Source of the DNA: Paulinella micropora
Taxonomy: Eukaryota > Cercozoa > Imbricatea > Euglyphida > Paulinellidae
Reading direction: 5' to 3'
Assembly: GCA_019918135.1 (NCBI GenBank)
Contig: WBZZ01005803.1
Span: 340,001 to 380,000 of the forward strand
Length of the DNA: 40,000 nucleotides
Shown: positions 18,249 to 26,552 of the stretch, in pieces
Layout: each line of letters begins with the position of its first letter
Numbering within the stretch: position 1 is the stretch's first letter
The notes under the pieces: generated by a model
Seen by the model: the letters and a program-made list of their open reading frames with translations, nothing else
Told to the model about the DNA's origin: nothing
Databases searched by the model: none
Program-made: the position numbers and the translations under genes

Positions 18249-19625
18249 ATGGATGAGCATATCCAGCGGACCGCCAAGAGGCAAAAGCTGACCAAGAAAT
18301 CATGCGAGATTAAAACGCTGCCGGATGGATCTATCAAGTGCAAGTCCAACACGGGCACGCGGTGGGAAAGCGCATGCGTTTCTTGTTATCATGACAAGGG
18401 CCATAAGGTGGCGAGTGCCTCTTATGATGACTTACAAGGCAGCAGAAAGCGCCTTTGTAAAAAATGCGCAGAGGAACAAGGAGTCGAAATGTTGACATAT
18501 CATTTTGTATGTCCCCACCCGGGATGCGAGTATGCATCGATCGATGACAGCCACCTGCGTAATCACATCTCAAGCGTCCATGATGGGAAGAGACACAAAT
18601 GTGGTGAATGCAGCAAGGTCTTTACACTGGAGCGTAGCTTTCGCCGCGCACATCAAGAATGTTATATAAAGGCACGTCACCTAAAAGTGCGCGAGTACGT
18701 TTGTACATACGGCGAATGTAAGCAGGCGTTCACACGTAAAGGTCATCTAGAAGCACACATTCGTACTCATACCCAGGAGCGCCCGTTTAAGTGCGGGACC
18801 TGTGACAAGAGCTTTTCGCATTCGAAAAATCGCGCTGTTCACGAACAATCCCACGAGAAAAGCAAAAAATGGAGCTTTCTTTGTCCATATAATGAAGGTG
18901 AGACGACCCTTCATGTCCCAAGGGAGGGCAAGATGGCTTGTGTATTCAACCGCCACCCGACCCGTGAAGCACTGTCCTACCACATTCAGTACCGTCATAC
19001 CAAGAGTGGGCTGGCGGCCGGTAAAAAGACAGAGGATCAAATGGCCGCTTTCCTGACCAAGGAAGGCTACTTGTTCGATCGCGACCGAGCCAACTCGATA
19101 GCTGTCAATCGATGTATCGATATGGGCTCTGCGGCGCCGCCCACAACATCGCGAATCCGTTTTCCAGATTTTCGCATCCTAACCTTCCAGGAGATGGGCA
19201 TATTGCTGCTTTTGGAGAACGACGAGGGGGCTCATCACGACAAGACGGCCTGCGATTTAGCACGAATGACTGAAGTTAATACCGCACTACGCAAAGGATC
19301 GTCGGTCGGGGACGAGGGGCACATTGTCTGGATTCGTTTTAACCCTCACCTCTTCTATGTCGATGAAGAGTTGTTCAACCCGTCACTAGAAGAGCGCTAC
19401 CAGAAGGTCAAGGAGGTACTCGACGATATTAAGAATGGGAAGATCGCCTTGCACCCGGCGAAAACGTCGATTGTCTACATGTTCTACGACCGTGTTAATG
19501 TCGGTGATGACGAGCTATCATCCGAATACAAGAAGATGCCGTCCATTTTCGGAAAGGACATGAACAGCCCAGTCAATTTTCCATTTATAGATATGCTTAA
19601 AGACTTCGTGATCAAAGTTGTATAA
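18249..19625 (+). CDS. C2H2 zinc-finger protein with C-terminal PD-(D/E)XK-like nuclease domain
   Basis: 458 residues, fully open. The N-terminus is basic (KRQKLTKK) and followed by CVSC and CKKC pairs (43-73). Zinc fingers occupy ~88-202: C88/C93/H106/H111, C118/C121/H135/C138, C152/C157/H170/H174 and C182/C185/H198/H202, with a possible fifth (C212...C231...H245/H250). The C-terminal domain has RFPDF (D307), ILLLENDEGAHH (E323, D325, E326), C335, R339 and IVWIRFNPHLFY. That is the layout of a nuclease-like domain common in proteins of giant viruses and algae (PDF ... ExDExxH ... C...R ... RxNP). It probably recognises DNA through the fingers and cleaves it. It is the first gene of a plus-strand run and shares its upstream 64-nt block with the next gene. 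Confidence 0.8.
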   Translation: MDEHIQRTAKRQKLTKKSCEIKTLPDGSIKCKSNTGTRWESACVSCYHDKGHKVASASYDDLQGSRKRLCKKCAEEQGVEMLTYHFVCPHPGCEYASIDDSHLRNHISSVHDGKRHKCGECSKVFTLERSFRRAHQECYIKARHLKVREYVCTYGECKQAFTRKGHLEAHIRTHTQERPFKCGTCDKSFSHSKNRAVHEQSHEKSKKWSFLCPYNEGETTLHVPREGKMACVFNRHPTREALSYHIQYRHTKSGLAAGKKTEDQMAAFLTKEGYLFDRDRANSIAVNRCIDMGSAAPPTTSRIRFPDFRILTFQEMGILLLLENDEGAHHDKTACDLARMTEVNTALRKGSSVGDEGHIVWIRFNPHLFYVDEELFNPSLEERYQKVKEVLDDIKNGKIALHPAKTSIVYMFYDRVNVGDDELSSEYKKMPSIFGKDMNSPVNFPFIDMLKDFVIKVV

Positions 19626-19638
19626 TTAAATATTTCTT

Positions 19639-19659
19639 TCTGTACCGTATTTATAGAAA
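19639..19659 (+). promoter_or_regulatory. Intergenic motif, copy 1
   Basis: TCTGTACCGTATTTATAGAA (plus one A), starting 14 nt after the stop of the 18249 gene. It is identical to 20898-20918. It could be a 3'-end signal of the upstream gene or part of the downstream promoter; similar motifs before other starts favour the promoter reading. Confidence 0.5.
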
Positions 19660-19682
19660 AAATATGGATATGGCCGGCCCCG

Positions 19683-19746
19683 CCAAAAATGCCTCTTTTC
19701 GAAAAACGGGAATTTTTCGATTAATGGACCGCGCGGTTTTCTGAAA
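19683..19746 (+). promoter_or_regulatory. 64-nt upstream block, copy 2
   Basis: Second copy of 18149-18212, ending 37 nt before the ATG at 19784. The linker up to the ATG is also similar (ATCTCACATAT...ACCAGG versus GTCTCATATAT...ACCAGG). Confidence 0.65.
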
Positions 19747-19783
19747 AAACAGGAGTCATATCTCACATATCGAAAAGACCAGG

Positions 19784-20878
19784 ATGTCTGAACCACCAAC
19801 GAAAAAGGCTAAGACTCGTCGGCTCTGTCTCGACTGCCCGGTAGGTGCAAAAAAGACCGCCAGCTTCAGAGACGAAAACGGCCGTTATCAAAAGCTATGC
19901 GCGGCCCATGCCAAGGCCAAGGGAACCTATATCGTAAAAAGTCCGTGCACTGCCTGCCCCAACGGCGCCAAGCGCCATGCAAATTACAAGGACGAAAACG
20001 GCCGTCCTAAAAAGCTATGCGCGGCCCATGCCAAGGCCAAAGGCACGTATATTGTGCAAACCCCGTGTATTGCCTGCCCAGAAGGCGCCAAGCTTCAGGC
20101 AGGCTATAAAGACGAAAACGGCCGTCCCAACAAGCTATGTGCGGTCCATGCCAAGGACAAAGGCACATATACCGTAAGAAGACCGTGTACCGCCTGCCCA
20201 GAAGGTGCCAAGTTCGAGGCGGCTCACAACGACGAGAACGGCCGCCCCCGAAAGCTATGCGCGGCTCATGCCAAGGACAAAGGCACATATACCGTAAGAA
20301 GACCGTGTACCGCCTGCCCAGAAGGCGCCAAGATCTACGCACACTATACGGATGAAAATGGCCGTCCTCAAAAGCTATGTGCAACGCATGCCAAGGCCAA
20401 AGGTACATATACCGTAAGAAGTCCATATAACGAGTGTCCCGACGGCGCCAAGCTTCAGGCAAATTATACGGATGGGAATGGGCGATCGGATCAGCTATGC
20501 GCGCGTCATGCCTTCTTACGAGGCCTGATCCCCAAGCCGTGCGAAGTATGGGACAAGCTCGAGGAACAAGGCTGGAGCATTGGCAAAGAATTCAAGGTAC
20601 CGGGGCCACACAAGTACCGTCTCGATGGCTACGACCAAGAACGCAACACGGGCTTTGAGTTTATGAGCAACGCCTGTCATGGCTACCCACCCGAGCACCC
20701 GAAGCACAATGAGAGACTCAACAGCGTGTTATGGAAGGAAACAATGCTACGTCTCGCCTCGATTAAGGACTCGATGCCCCCCGATTTCAAGCTCTATTAC
20801 ATTTGGGAGCATGAATATAGCAAGATTAGGAGCAAGGAGTTTGTTGATATCGCTACTGTTCTAAACATTTTCCCCTAA
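19784..20878 (+). CDS. Six-fold Cys-repeat protein with C-terminal nuclease domain
   Basis: 364 residues. After a basic N-terminus (PTKKAKTRR) come six repeats of exactly 40 residues, starting at C15, C55, C95, C135, C175 and about 215. Each is C-x2-C-x20-C-x2-H followed by AKAKGTY-like residues. The sixth has Tyr in place of its first Cys. The layout recalls the EsV-1-7 repeats of brown algae and their virus, though the spacing differs. Residues ~250-364 form a PD-(D/E)XK-type nuclease domain: YRLDGYD, FEFMSNACHGYPPEH, LWKETMLRLA and YYIWEHEY. The same domain ends the 5793-6875 protein. The repeats probably bind zinc and DNA or protein partners; the nuclease would nick or cut DNA during replication, recombination or mobility. 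Confidence 0.85.
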   Translation: MSEPPTKKAKTRRLCLDCPVGAKKTASFRDENGRYQKLCAAHAKAKGTYIVKSPCTACPNGAKRHANYKDENGRPKKLCAAHAKAKGTYIVQTPCIACPEGAKLQAGYKDENGRPNKLCAVHAKDKGTYTVRRPCTACPEGAKFEAAHNDENGRPRKLCAAHAKDKGTYTVRRPCTACPEGAKIYAHYTDENGRPQKLCATHAKAKGTYTVRSPYNECPDGAKLQANYTDGNGRSDQLCARHAFLRGLIPKPCEVWDKLEEQGWSIGKEFKVPGPHKYRLDGYDQERNTGFEFMSNACHGYPPEHPKHNERLNSVLWKETMLRLASIKDSMPPDFKLYYIWEHEYSKIRSKEFVDIATVLNIFP

Positions 20879-20897
20879 AATGATTAAATTTTTATCC

Positions 20898-20918
20898 TCT
20901 GTACCGTATTTATAGAAA
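20898..20918 (+). promoter_or_regulatory. Intergenic motif, copy 2, upstream of DNA polymerase
   Basis: Identical to 19639-19659, lying 20 nt after the preceding stop and 19 nt before the polymerase ATG at 20938. Confidence 0.5.
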
Positions 20919-20937
20919 TACCATTAAGGTAAAAAAA

Positions 20938-23286
20938 ATGTTTTATTACGCGTACCATGTCACGCCAGGCCGAAACGGTCAACCTGATCGACTAAGCTTG
21001 TTTGGTATCGATGGTACAGAAGTTTTCGATTTGTCGTCTTCCTTCTATGTTGAGGGAACGCACCCCGGCGGTGAACCAATTGATCTGGTACCGACCCGGG
21101 CCTCGAACGGGCCCAAGCGGTATACCCGAACGACCTTTCACGCGCGGGAGGAAATGAGGCGAGTCGCCGAGGCCCACCGCGAACCCTTGGAAGCAGATAT
21201 ACACCCGGTCCTTGTTTTCATGACCGCCAGGGGGTGGGTTCCGAAAGTACAAGCCGGCGTCCGGCTAAGCATACTGAGTTTCGATATAGAGACCTTTTAC
21301 CCCGGTACCAGGCGCCTTCCCTAATCCAGCTCGCCCGACCGACAAGGTTATCTGTATTGGCTCGGTCTTTCGTGGGCGCGACGGGACTGTTAGGAGGGCT
21401 GTTTTCCACTTGAACAAATGCGAGCGTGGGACGGGTTTCGCGATCGAGTGTAAGGACGAACAAGACCTTCTGCTTCAGTGGCAGAGCTTCGTCCAGACAA
21501 ATGACCCTGATATACTGCTCTCGTATAATGGTCATAACTTCGATGAGCGATATCTTTCTGCTCGCGGTGGAAGACGCTTTGGCTACCTCTCGCGCCTCCC
21601 TGGCTACAAGTGTACGATCAATGACCGGCGATGGCGGCAAGTCCCGGATAGAATAGACCTGGACCTCTTTGCGTACGTGAAGCAGAGCCAACTCAAGTTC
21701 CGTGATTACCGCTTAGACACAGTCGCCCGTGACATCCTGAGAACACAAGGCAAAACGGGACTATAAATTAAGGAGATGTTTTCTTTATTCGAACAAGGCC
21801 GGATGTCGGCAGTAGTTGAGTATTGTCTACAAGACTGTGAGCTGGTGCTTAGTCTATATGACAAGCTCGGTGTTGAGGCGGCCGATAACGCGCTTGCGGA
21901 GGTAACACATGTGTTCCGCCAGGACCTTCACACTCGCGGCGTCTCTTTTCGCGTCTTGAGCCATTTTTATGCCGAGGCCAAAGCCCGTGGTATGGTCATG
22001 GCTCGCGCAAGGGACGGCGACCGCTTACAAGAGGGCGAGAAATATGTAGGGGCGTTCGTCATGCAGCCGAAAGTAACGGGGCTCATCGACCATGTGCTGA
22101 CACTGGACTTTGCGTCACTCTATCCCTCGATCATGATCGCCTACAACATTTGCAGCTCTACCATTGTAGAGCCTGGTCAACCACGCGACCCTGCTGGTCG
22201 CTATCTCGACCTGTTTTTACCAAGTGACAGGAGGGCCTGTTTCCGCCAGGATGTGCCTGGACTGGTACCGACAATCGTCAAAAACCTGCTCGAGGCGCGG
22301 AAGAGGACCAAACAGCAGATGAGGACGGCCGCGTCCGATGTCGAGCGCACTGTGCTGAACGCGCGCCAGATGGCCGAGAAGGTATGCGCGAACGCGGCTT
22401 ACGGCTTCTTCGGTCTAAAGAGTTCGATGTACGGGATGGTGGTGGTGGCTGAAGCAATCACTACACTCGGACAACAGACAATCAAAAAAGCAATCGAAAT
22501 CGCAGAGAGTTCCTTTCCGGGCCTGTCAGTCGTGTACACCGACACGGACAGTTTGTTTTGTCACTTTACCCCCAAGCCATCGTCGCGGGAAGAACTGTTT
22601 GCCTTGGGCAAGAAGGTGGCACAGGCCGTGAATAGCCAGCTACCTTTTCCCATTTCACTCGAGGTGGAAAAGACAATCGAGCCTTTCCTGGTCTCCAGCA
22701 AGAAAATGTGTAGCGGATGGGCCTTTAGCTCCCCTTCTGAAGATAGCAAGAGTTTGCTAGTCAAGGGGATGCGCTCAACCCGCCGTGACGGGGCGCCGTA
22801 CTTTGACAAGCTCTATTCGGAGCTGCTCAAAATGATACTGGCTAGAGAGCCGGTATCGCTGTGCCTGGCCCTTATCAAGACCAGCTTAGATGAGATCATG
22901 GGGCCGGCCAGCTTACTGTGCTACGAGGACTTTGTGCTGACCACAACCCTCGGTGACAGTTACAAAAATGCAGAAACGAGCGTGGCCGTCGTTGTATCCC
23001 GGCAAATGGAACCGCCGCCGCTGCCCGGCGACCGCTTGCGCTACGTTATGCAGAAGACTGGCTCGCTCAAACAAACCAAGAAGTTTAGGCAAGTGTTAGC
23101 AGCGGACAGGGAAACGTGAACAAACTCGATCTAGCCGCTTATGTCCGATCAAGCAAGCCGAGCTTGGTGTCACTGCTGTCGCTCGTGGGCGGCGACTGTG
23201 GGCAACTGATAGATTCATACATAGAGAAACTAGCGCCGCGGTCGGCTGGCTTTACCAAAGGCATCGATTCGTTCTTTAAAAAATAA
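20938..23286 (+). pseudogene. Family B DNA polymerase, frame-disrupted
   Basis: About 780 codons in four segments. Segment 1 (20938 to ~21290) ends at Exo I, LSFDIETFYP. A +1 shift at a C run leads to segment 2, with YNGHNFDERYL (Exo II) and an in-frame TAA at 21764-21766, just before a segment like KEMFSLFEQG. Segment 3 (to 23115) has YCLQDC (Exo III), DFASLYPSIM (motif A), KVCANAAYGFFG (motif B) and YTDTDSLF (motif C); all catalytic Asp and Lys positions are present. A final -1 or +2 shift at ~23115 leads to segment 4, which ends GIDSFFKK, a PCNA-binding PIP-box-like tail. Motif A is of the RNA-primed type, not the protein-primed Polinton type. It would replicate the element with primers from the primase. 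Either recently inactivated, recoded, or affected by sequence errors. Confidence 0.8.
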
Positions 23287-23289
23287 AAT

Positions 23290-23312
23290 CTTCTGTTTGT
23301 GCATATTTCAAG
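23290..23312 (+). promoter_or_regulatory. Upstream motif of the UL9-like helicase
   Basis: TCTTCTGTTTGTGCATATTT occupies most of the gap between the polymerase tail stop (23286) and the helicase ATG (23317). It resembles the motifs before the polymerase, primase-helicase, exonuclease and MYND starts. Confidence 0.4.
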
Positions 23313-23316
23313 AAAT

Positions 23317-24933
23317 ATGGACGAGTCAGAACCCTGCCGAATACATGCACCGGTCCGGTGCCCCGAGCTCTCGTACGACGTGTATCAGCGCGAGGGCCGG
23401 TGGTGTGCGCGGCAGTGGTGCGGCGACACGTATGCCCACCTCGAACTCGAACCATTCAGTGGCTGGGACCTGCAGCCCGGTGAGACCAGCTATGTCTGTG
23501 ACGATAGATACCTCGACGCCGAGCAAGCCATACCCCCCGGTGCCCGCACGATCATCTTAAAAACACCGACGGGCTCGGGCAAAACAACCGTTATTGCCCA
23601 ACAGCTGCCGCCCGGCACCAGCTGCTGGATCCTATCTACCCGTGTCCTCTTGGTCAACGACCTCGTCAAGCGGTTCGGCCACCTCGGCTTCCGGAGCTAC
23701 CGCGACCTCGAAGACTGGAGCAGCCCGCCCGACCGCCTCGTCGTGACCATCCACTCGCTCTATAAGCTGCGTGGGCATTACTCCGATATCTTGGTGCTCG
23801 ACGAGTCGGAATCACTCTTCACCGAGATTTTCCATAACAAGACCTTGCTCAAGTGGTCCACTCGCCTGCTGGCTCAACTGCGCGGCCTCTGCCGGCGCTG
23901 CAGGATTGTCATGGCCGCCGACGCGAATTGCTCATCCATGACTCTGGAGACGGTCAGGCAGTGGCGCAGAGGCACGCCAAGGCCCCACCTGGTTTGGTCT
24001 AGCTACGTGGCGCCGCTTGAGCTACATCCACGTGTCAGGGTCACGACCAACTTGGCAGAATGGTCACGAGACATCCGCCAGCGCCACGCTGGCGGGCAGG
24101 TCCAGTACACGTTTGCCAATTTCTTGGGCGCGCTGCAACCTCTGCGTGGCGACCAAACCTTATTCCTGACACGCGAGACTAGCTCGGCCGAAAAAGATGC
24201 CCTGAGCGGGATTGACGAACTCGTGGACAGCGGTCAACTACGGCATATTCTGGCCTCACCCACGGTCGAATCGGGCGTCTCGCTAGAGTCGGCCAGGTTT
24301 CACTGCGTTAACGTGGCGCTCGTCGACTCCACGACGGACCCCGCGGCGGCACTGCAGGGCATGATGAGGGTACGGAAAGCGAGGTTGATTAACTTGTGCC
24401 TGGTGAACATCGCGCCGATCAAGCCGAGTTTGCGCAAACAGGCGCCGGCGGGCAACGACTTGGCCTCGCTGGTCAAGGCCCGACAGGCTCAATATTACAA
24501 TGACTACACCGGTAGCTTGTTCAAGCTCCTGGCAGAAAACGGCTTAAATGTACTGGTGGAAGTCGCGGGCAACCGGCGCGCCCCAGCTGCCGACAGGCAG
24601 GACGGGACGAAGCAGGCACAAGAGCTGCTGTCGGCGCCCGACATTGACCCCGGGCGCGCAGCCGAGATACGAAGGCTCATCAACTCTCACCGGGACACGC
24701 CCGGCCTGAAGCTGCAGCTGAAAAAACACCGGCTGCTCGGCCTGTTTAAACATGGGCAGTTGTGTACGACCGCCGTGGTGGTTCGGTTCGGCCTCCATCG
24801 CGACTTTGTCCTGGACAAGCTCGAGTCTTATTTAAGTGGTCGGCCTGATTTAGCGCTCGGGCAGCTCCACGACCAGCTACGGCACGCGCACCTAACAGAC
24901 CTACGGACACTGCTGCCCCGCGCGCGAGCATGA
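23317..24933 (+). CDS. UL9/origin-binding-protein-like SF2 helicase
   Basis: 538 residues from ATGGACGAGTC; the frame is open slightly upstream but has no earlier ATG. Residues ~83-91 are the Walker A loop TPTGSGKTT, 103-111 CWILSTRVL (motif Ia), 161-166 LDESES (motif II), then MAADAN (motif III), ASPTVESGVSLES (motif V) and ALQGMMRVRKA (motif VI). This series matches the herpesvirus UL9-type origin-binding helicases also found in several giant viruses. The N-terminal ~60 residues hold four Cys (C7, C15, C30, C35) and may bind zinc. It is intact and probably unwinds DNA at or near the origin. The gene converges with MYND, and its last 47 codons lie within the inverted-repeat arm, so they are duplicated at 17907-18103. 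Confidence 0.85.
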   Translation: MDESEPCRIHAPVRCPELSYDVYQREGRWCARQWCGDTYAHLELEPFSGWDLQPGETSYVCDDRYLDAEQAIPPGARTIILKTPTGSGKTTVIAQQLPPGTSCWILSTRVLLVNDLVKRFGHLGFRSYRDLEDWSSPPDRLVVTIHSLYKLRGHYSDILVLDESESLFTEIFHNKTLLKWSTRLLAQLRGLCRRCRIVMAADANCSSMTLETVRQWRRGTPRPHLVWSSYVAPLELHPRVRVTTNLAEWSRDIRQRHAGGQVQYTFANFLGALQPLRGDQTLFLTRETSSAEKDALSGIDELVDSGQLRHILASPTVESGVSLESARFHCVNVALVDSTTDPAAALQGMMRVRKARLINLCLVNIAPIKPSLRKQAPAGNDLASLVKARQAQYYNDYTGSLFKLLAENGLNVLVEVAGNRRAPAADRQDGTKQAQELLSAPDIDPGRAAEIRRLINSHRDTPGLKLQLKKHRLLGLFKHGQLCTTAVVVRFGLHRDFVLDKLESYLSGRPDLALGQLHDQLRHAHLTDLRTLLPRARA

Positions 24934-25075
24934 TTACCGTCATCGCTCAAGGACGATGTCTTTGCTACCGGCACGCCTCATGACCGTCACGCCCTGGACA
25001 GGCTGACTGGCCTAGTGTTCCTGTATCTAACCGGTGTCAGGCAGAGTAAGTGGAACGAACTCTCAAGTCTTTTAA

Positions 25076-25504
25076 TTAAACCTTCGTTCTAGTGACGGTC
25101 GTCAGACTCCTACCCGGCGTGGTTTCGATGTCGATAATTACTCCGGTGCCCAACGACTTTGACAGGTCTTGGAGAGCGGTGTGATGGGGTGTGTCTGCGA
25201 GCTGTGCAGGTGACAGCATGACAATTTCCTGTCGCAGGGGCCCGTTGCCTGTGTCGGGCACCCAGACATAGACGGCACCCGCGGAGTCCGCCGCCCGCAA
25301 CAGCTCGCGAGGGAAATTGTCCATGACGTAGCGAGCGATGTTGTTTGGTCCGCGCCTCGCTGAGCAGACCTCTCGGTGTTCAGACCAGTGTTTTGTTTGG
25401 CAGCGAATACTACAGTAGCGAGCGATGTGGCACTGGCCGCATCTCTTAACCTTCTTGCCACGACCGATTGTTTCACAGCCAGGTCTCGAACACTTGTGGT
25501 TCAT
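25076..25504 (-). CDS. MYND-type zinc-finger protein, right copy
   Basis: The 142-residue protein is the same as 17336-17764 except V-to-A near residue 110. All MYND ligands are kept. It is convergent with the helicase (143-bp gap) and downstream of the exonuclease. Retention of an open frame in both copies suggests recent duplication or selection. Confidence 0.85.
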   Translation of the reverse strand: MNHKCSRPGCETIGRGKKVKRCGQCHIARYCSIRCQTKHWSEHREVCSARRGPNNIARYVMDNFPRELLRAADSAGAVYVWVPDTGNGPLRQEIVMLSPAQLADTPHHTALQDLSKSLGTGVIIDIETTPGRSLTTVTRTKV

Positions 25505-25560
25505 GTCTGATATTGGTTAATAATATACACCAAAAGAACTTTTATATTTCTTTTACCAGA

Positions 25561-26465
25561 CTAAAGGCGGCGTTCGTAAATGGCCAAGGCCATCTTGGCG
25601 TCCGACAAGGCGTTGTGCGAGGTCAGGTCTTCGCGTTCTCCACCCGGCACGATTTCTCTATAAACTTGTTCCAGCTTGAGTGCGTTTTTCTGGCCACTAA
25701 GTTTGCGCGCTAGCTGCAATGTGCAGACGGTGTTGAGACCAAGCAGGTCGACGCCAGGCAAGCACTGTTTGAGCATGCGCAAGTCGAAAGCCAGGTTGTG
25801 GCCAATCACGACGCCGCCCGCGGTCGTAACGTCACGCATCCATTTCGCCAGCGTAGCGATTTCTACGGCCGCATCATGGGTGAGCTGCGCACCTGTTCCC
25901 ATCTTATTTCGTGGATGGCTTCGGCCGCTTCCGAGATGCGCACCATACGGTTATAATAGCGAATGATCTTGCAACACTCGATCTTGGTCTCGCCGTTGAC
26001 TTTGAGCACATAACCTAGCTGGATGGGAACGTCAGTGCTCGGCAAGCCCGTCGTCTCGGTATCGAAGGCAAGCACGGCAGTGTCGTTCAGCACGAGCGGC
26101 GGGTCGGCGGGCGGTCGGGCCAGCCCCTTGCGCACGAGCGTGGCGACCAAGTACTTGTCACGGCGCGTATTCAGCAGACTGCGGTGTGACTTGTCCCACG
26201 CCAATTTGTGTTCCAGTCGCCTGGCTGCCCGTTGCTTCTTTAGAGCTTCGCTATCCCTTACACGCTTCCATAACCCAGCGTTCTTGAGCGAATATGTGAT
26301 GCGTCTGGCCCTGACCTTGTCGCCCCCTACGTGCCTTGTGACGTTGGTGCAGTGTTGGAGCACGTTCCACAGAGCGGCCGGGCCCCTCTCCAGTCTCGGA
26401 TCGTGCTGGACGCAAAGTTCCACGCAGCACACGGTCGGAAAGTTCTCGGAAATTTCTTGGACCAT
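25561..26465 (-). pseudogene. DEDDh 3'-5' exonuclease (DnaQ-like), right copy
   Basis: Right-arm copy of 16375-17279. The same motifs are split by the same frame break (here after AIHEIR). One substitution in this copy creates an ATG (MGTGAQLTHDAAVE) that could start the second half. Another difference is KQC for KQG in the segment after Exo II. Because both copies share the break, it predates the inverted duplication or was spread by gene conversion. Confidence 0.75.
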
Positions 26466-26519
26466 TGAATTTTTTCTTCGTTTGCGCTGTATTGGTATGC
26501 ACTCAGAAGAAAGAAAAAA

Positions 26520-26545
26520 ATTATCTTCTGTACGTTAAATTTCAA
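26520..26545 (+). promoter_or_regulatory. Upstream motif of the primase-helicase
   Basis: TTATCTTCTGTACGTTAAAT lies about 15 nt before the ATG at 26553; the same sequence is in the left arm at 16295-16320, reversed. It resembles TCTGTACCGTATTTATAG before the polymerase. The adjacent divergent exonuclease start has its own version (TTCTTCTGAGTGCATACC). Confidence 0.45.
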
Positions 26546-26552
26546 AAACAAA

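Noticed and set aside
20938..23286. Spliceosomal introns as the explanation of the polymerase and primase frame breaks
   Set aside because: The conserved protein sequence is continuous across each break with no extra bases to remove, so no intron fits.
20938..23286. Polinton/Maverick-type protein-primed polymerase
   Set aside because: Motif A (DFASLYPSIM) and the presence of a primase indicate an RNA-primed polymerase; no integrase, capsid or packaging ATPase of Polinton type was seen.
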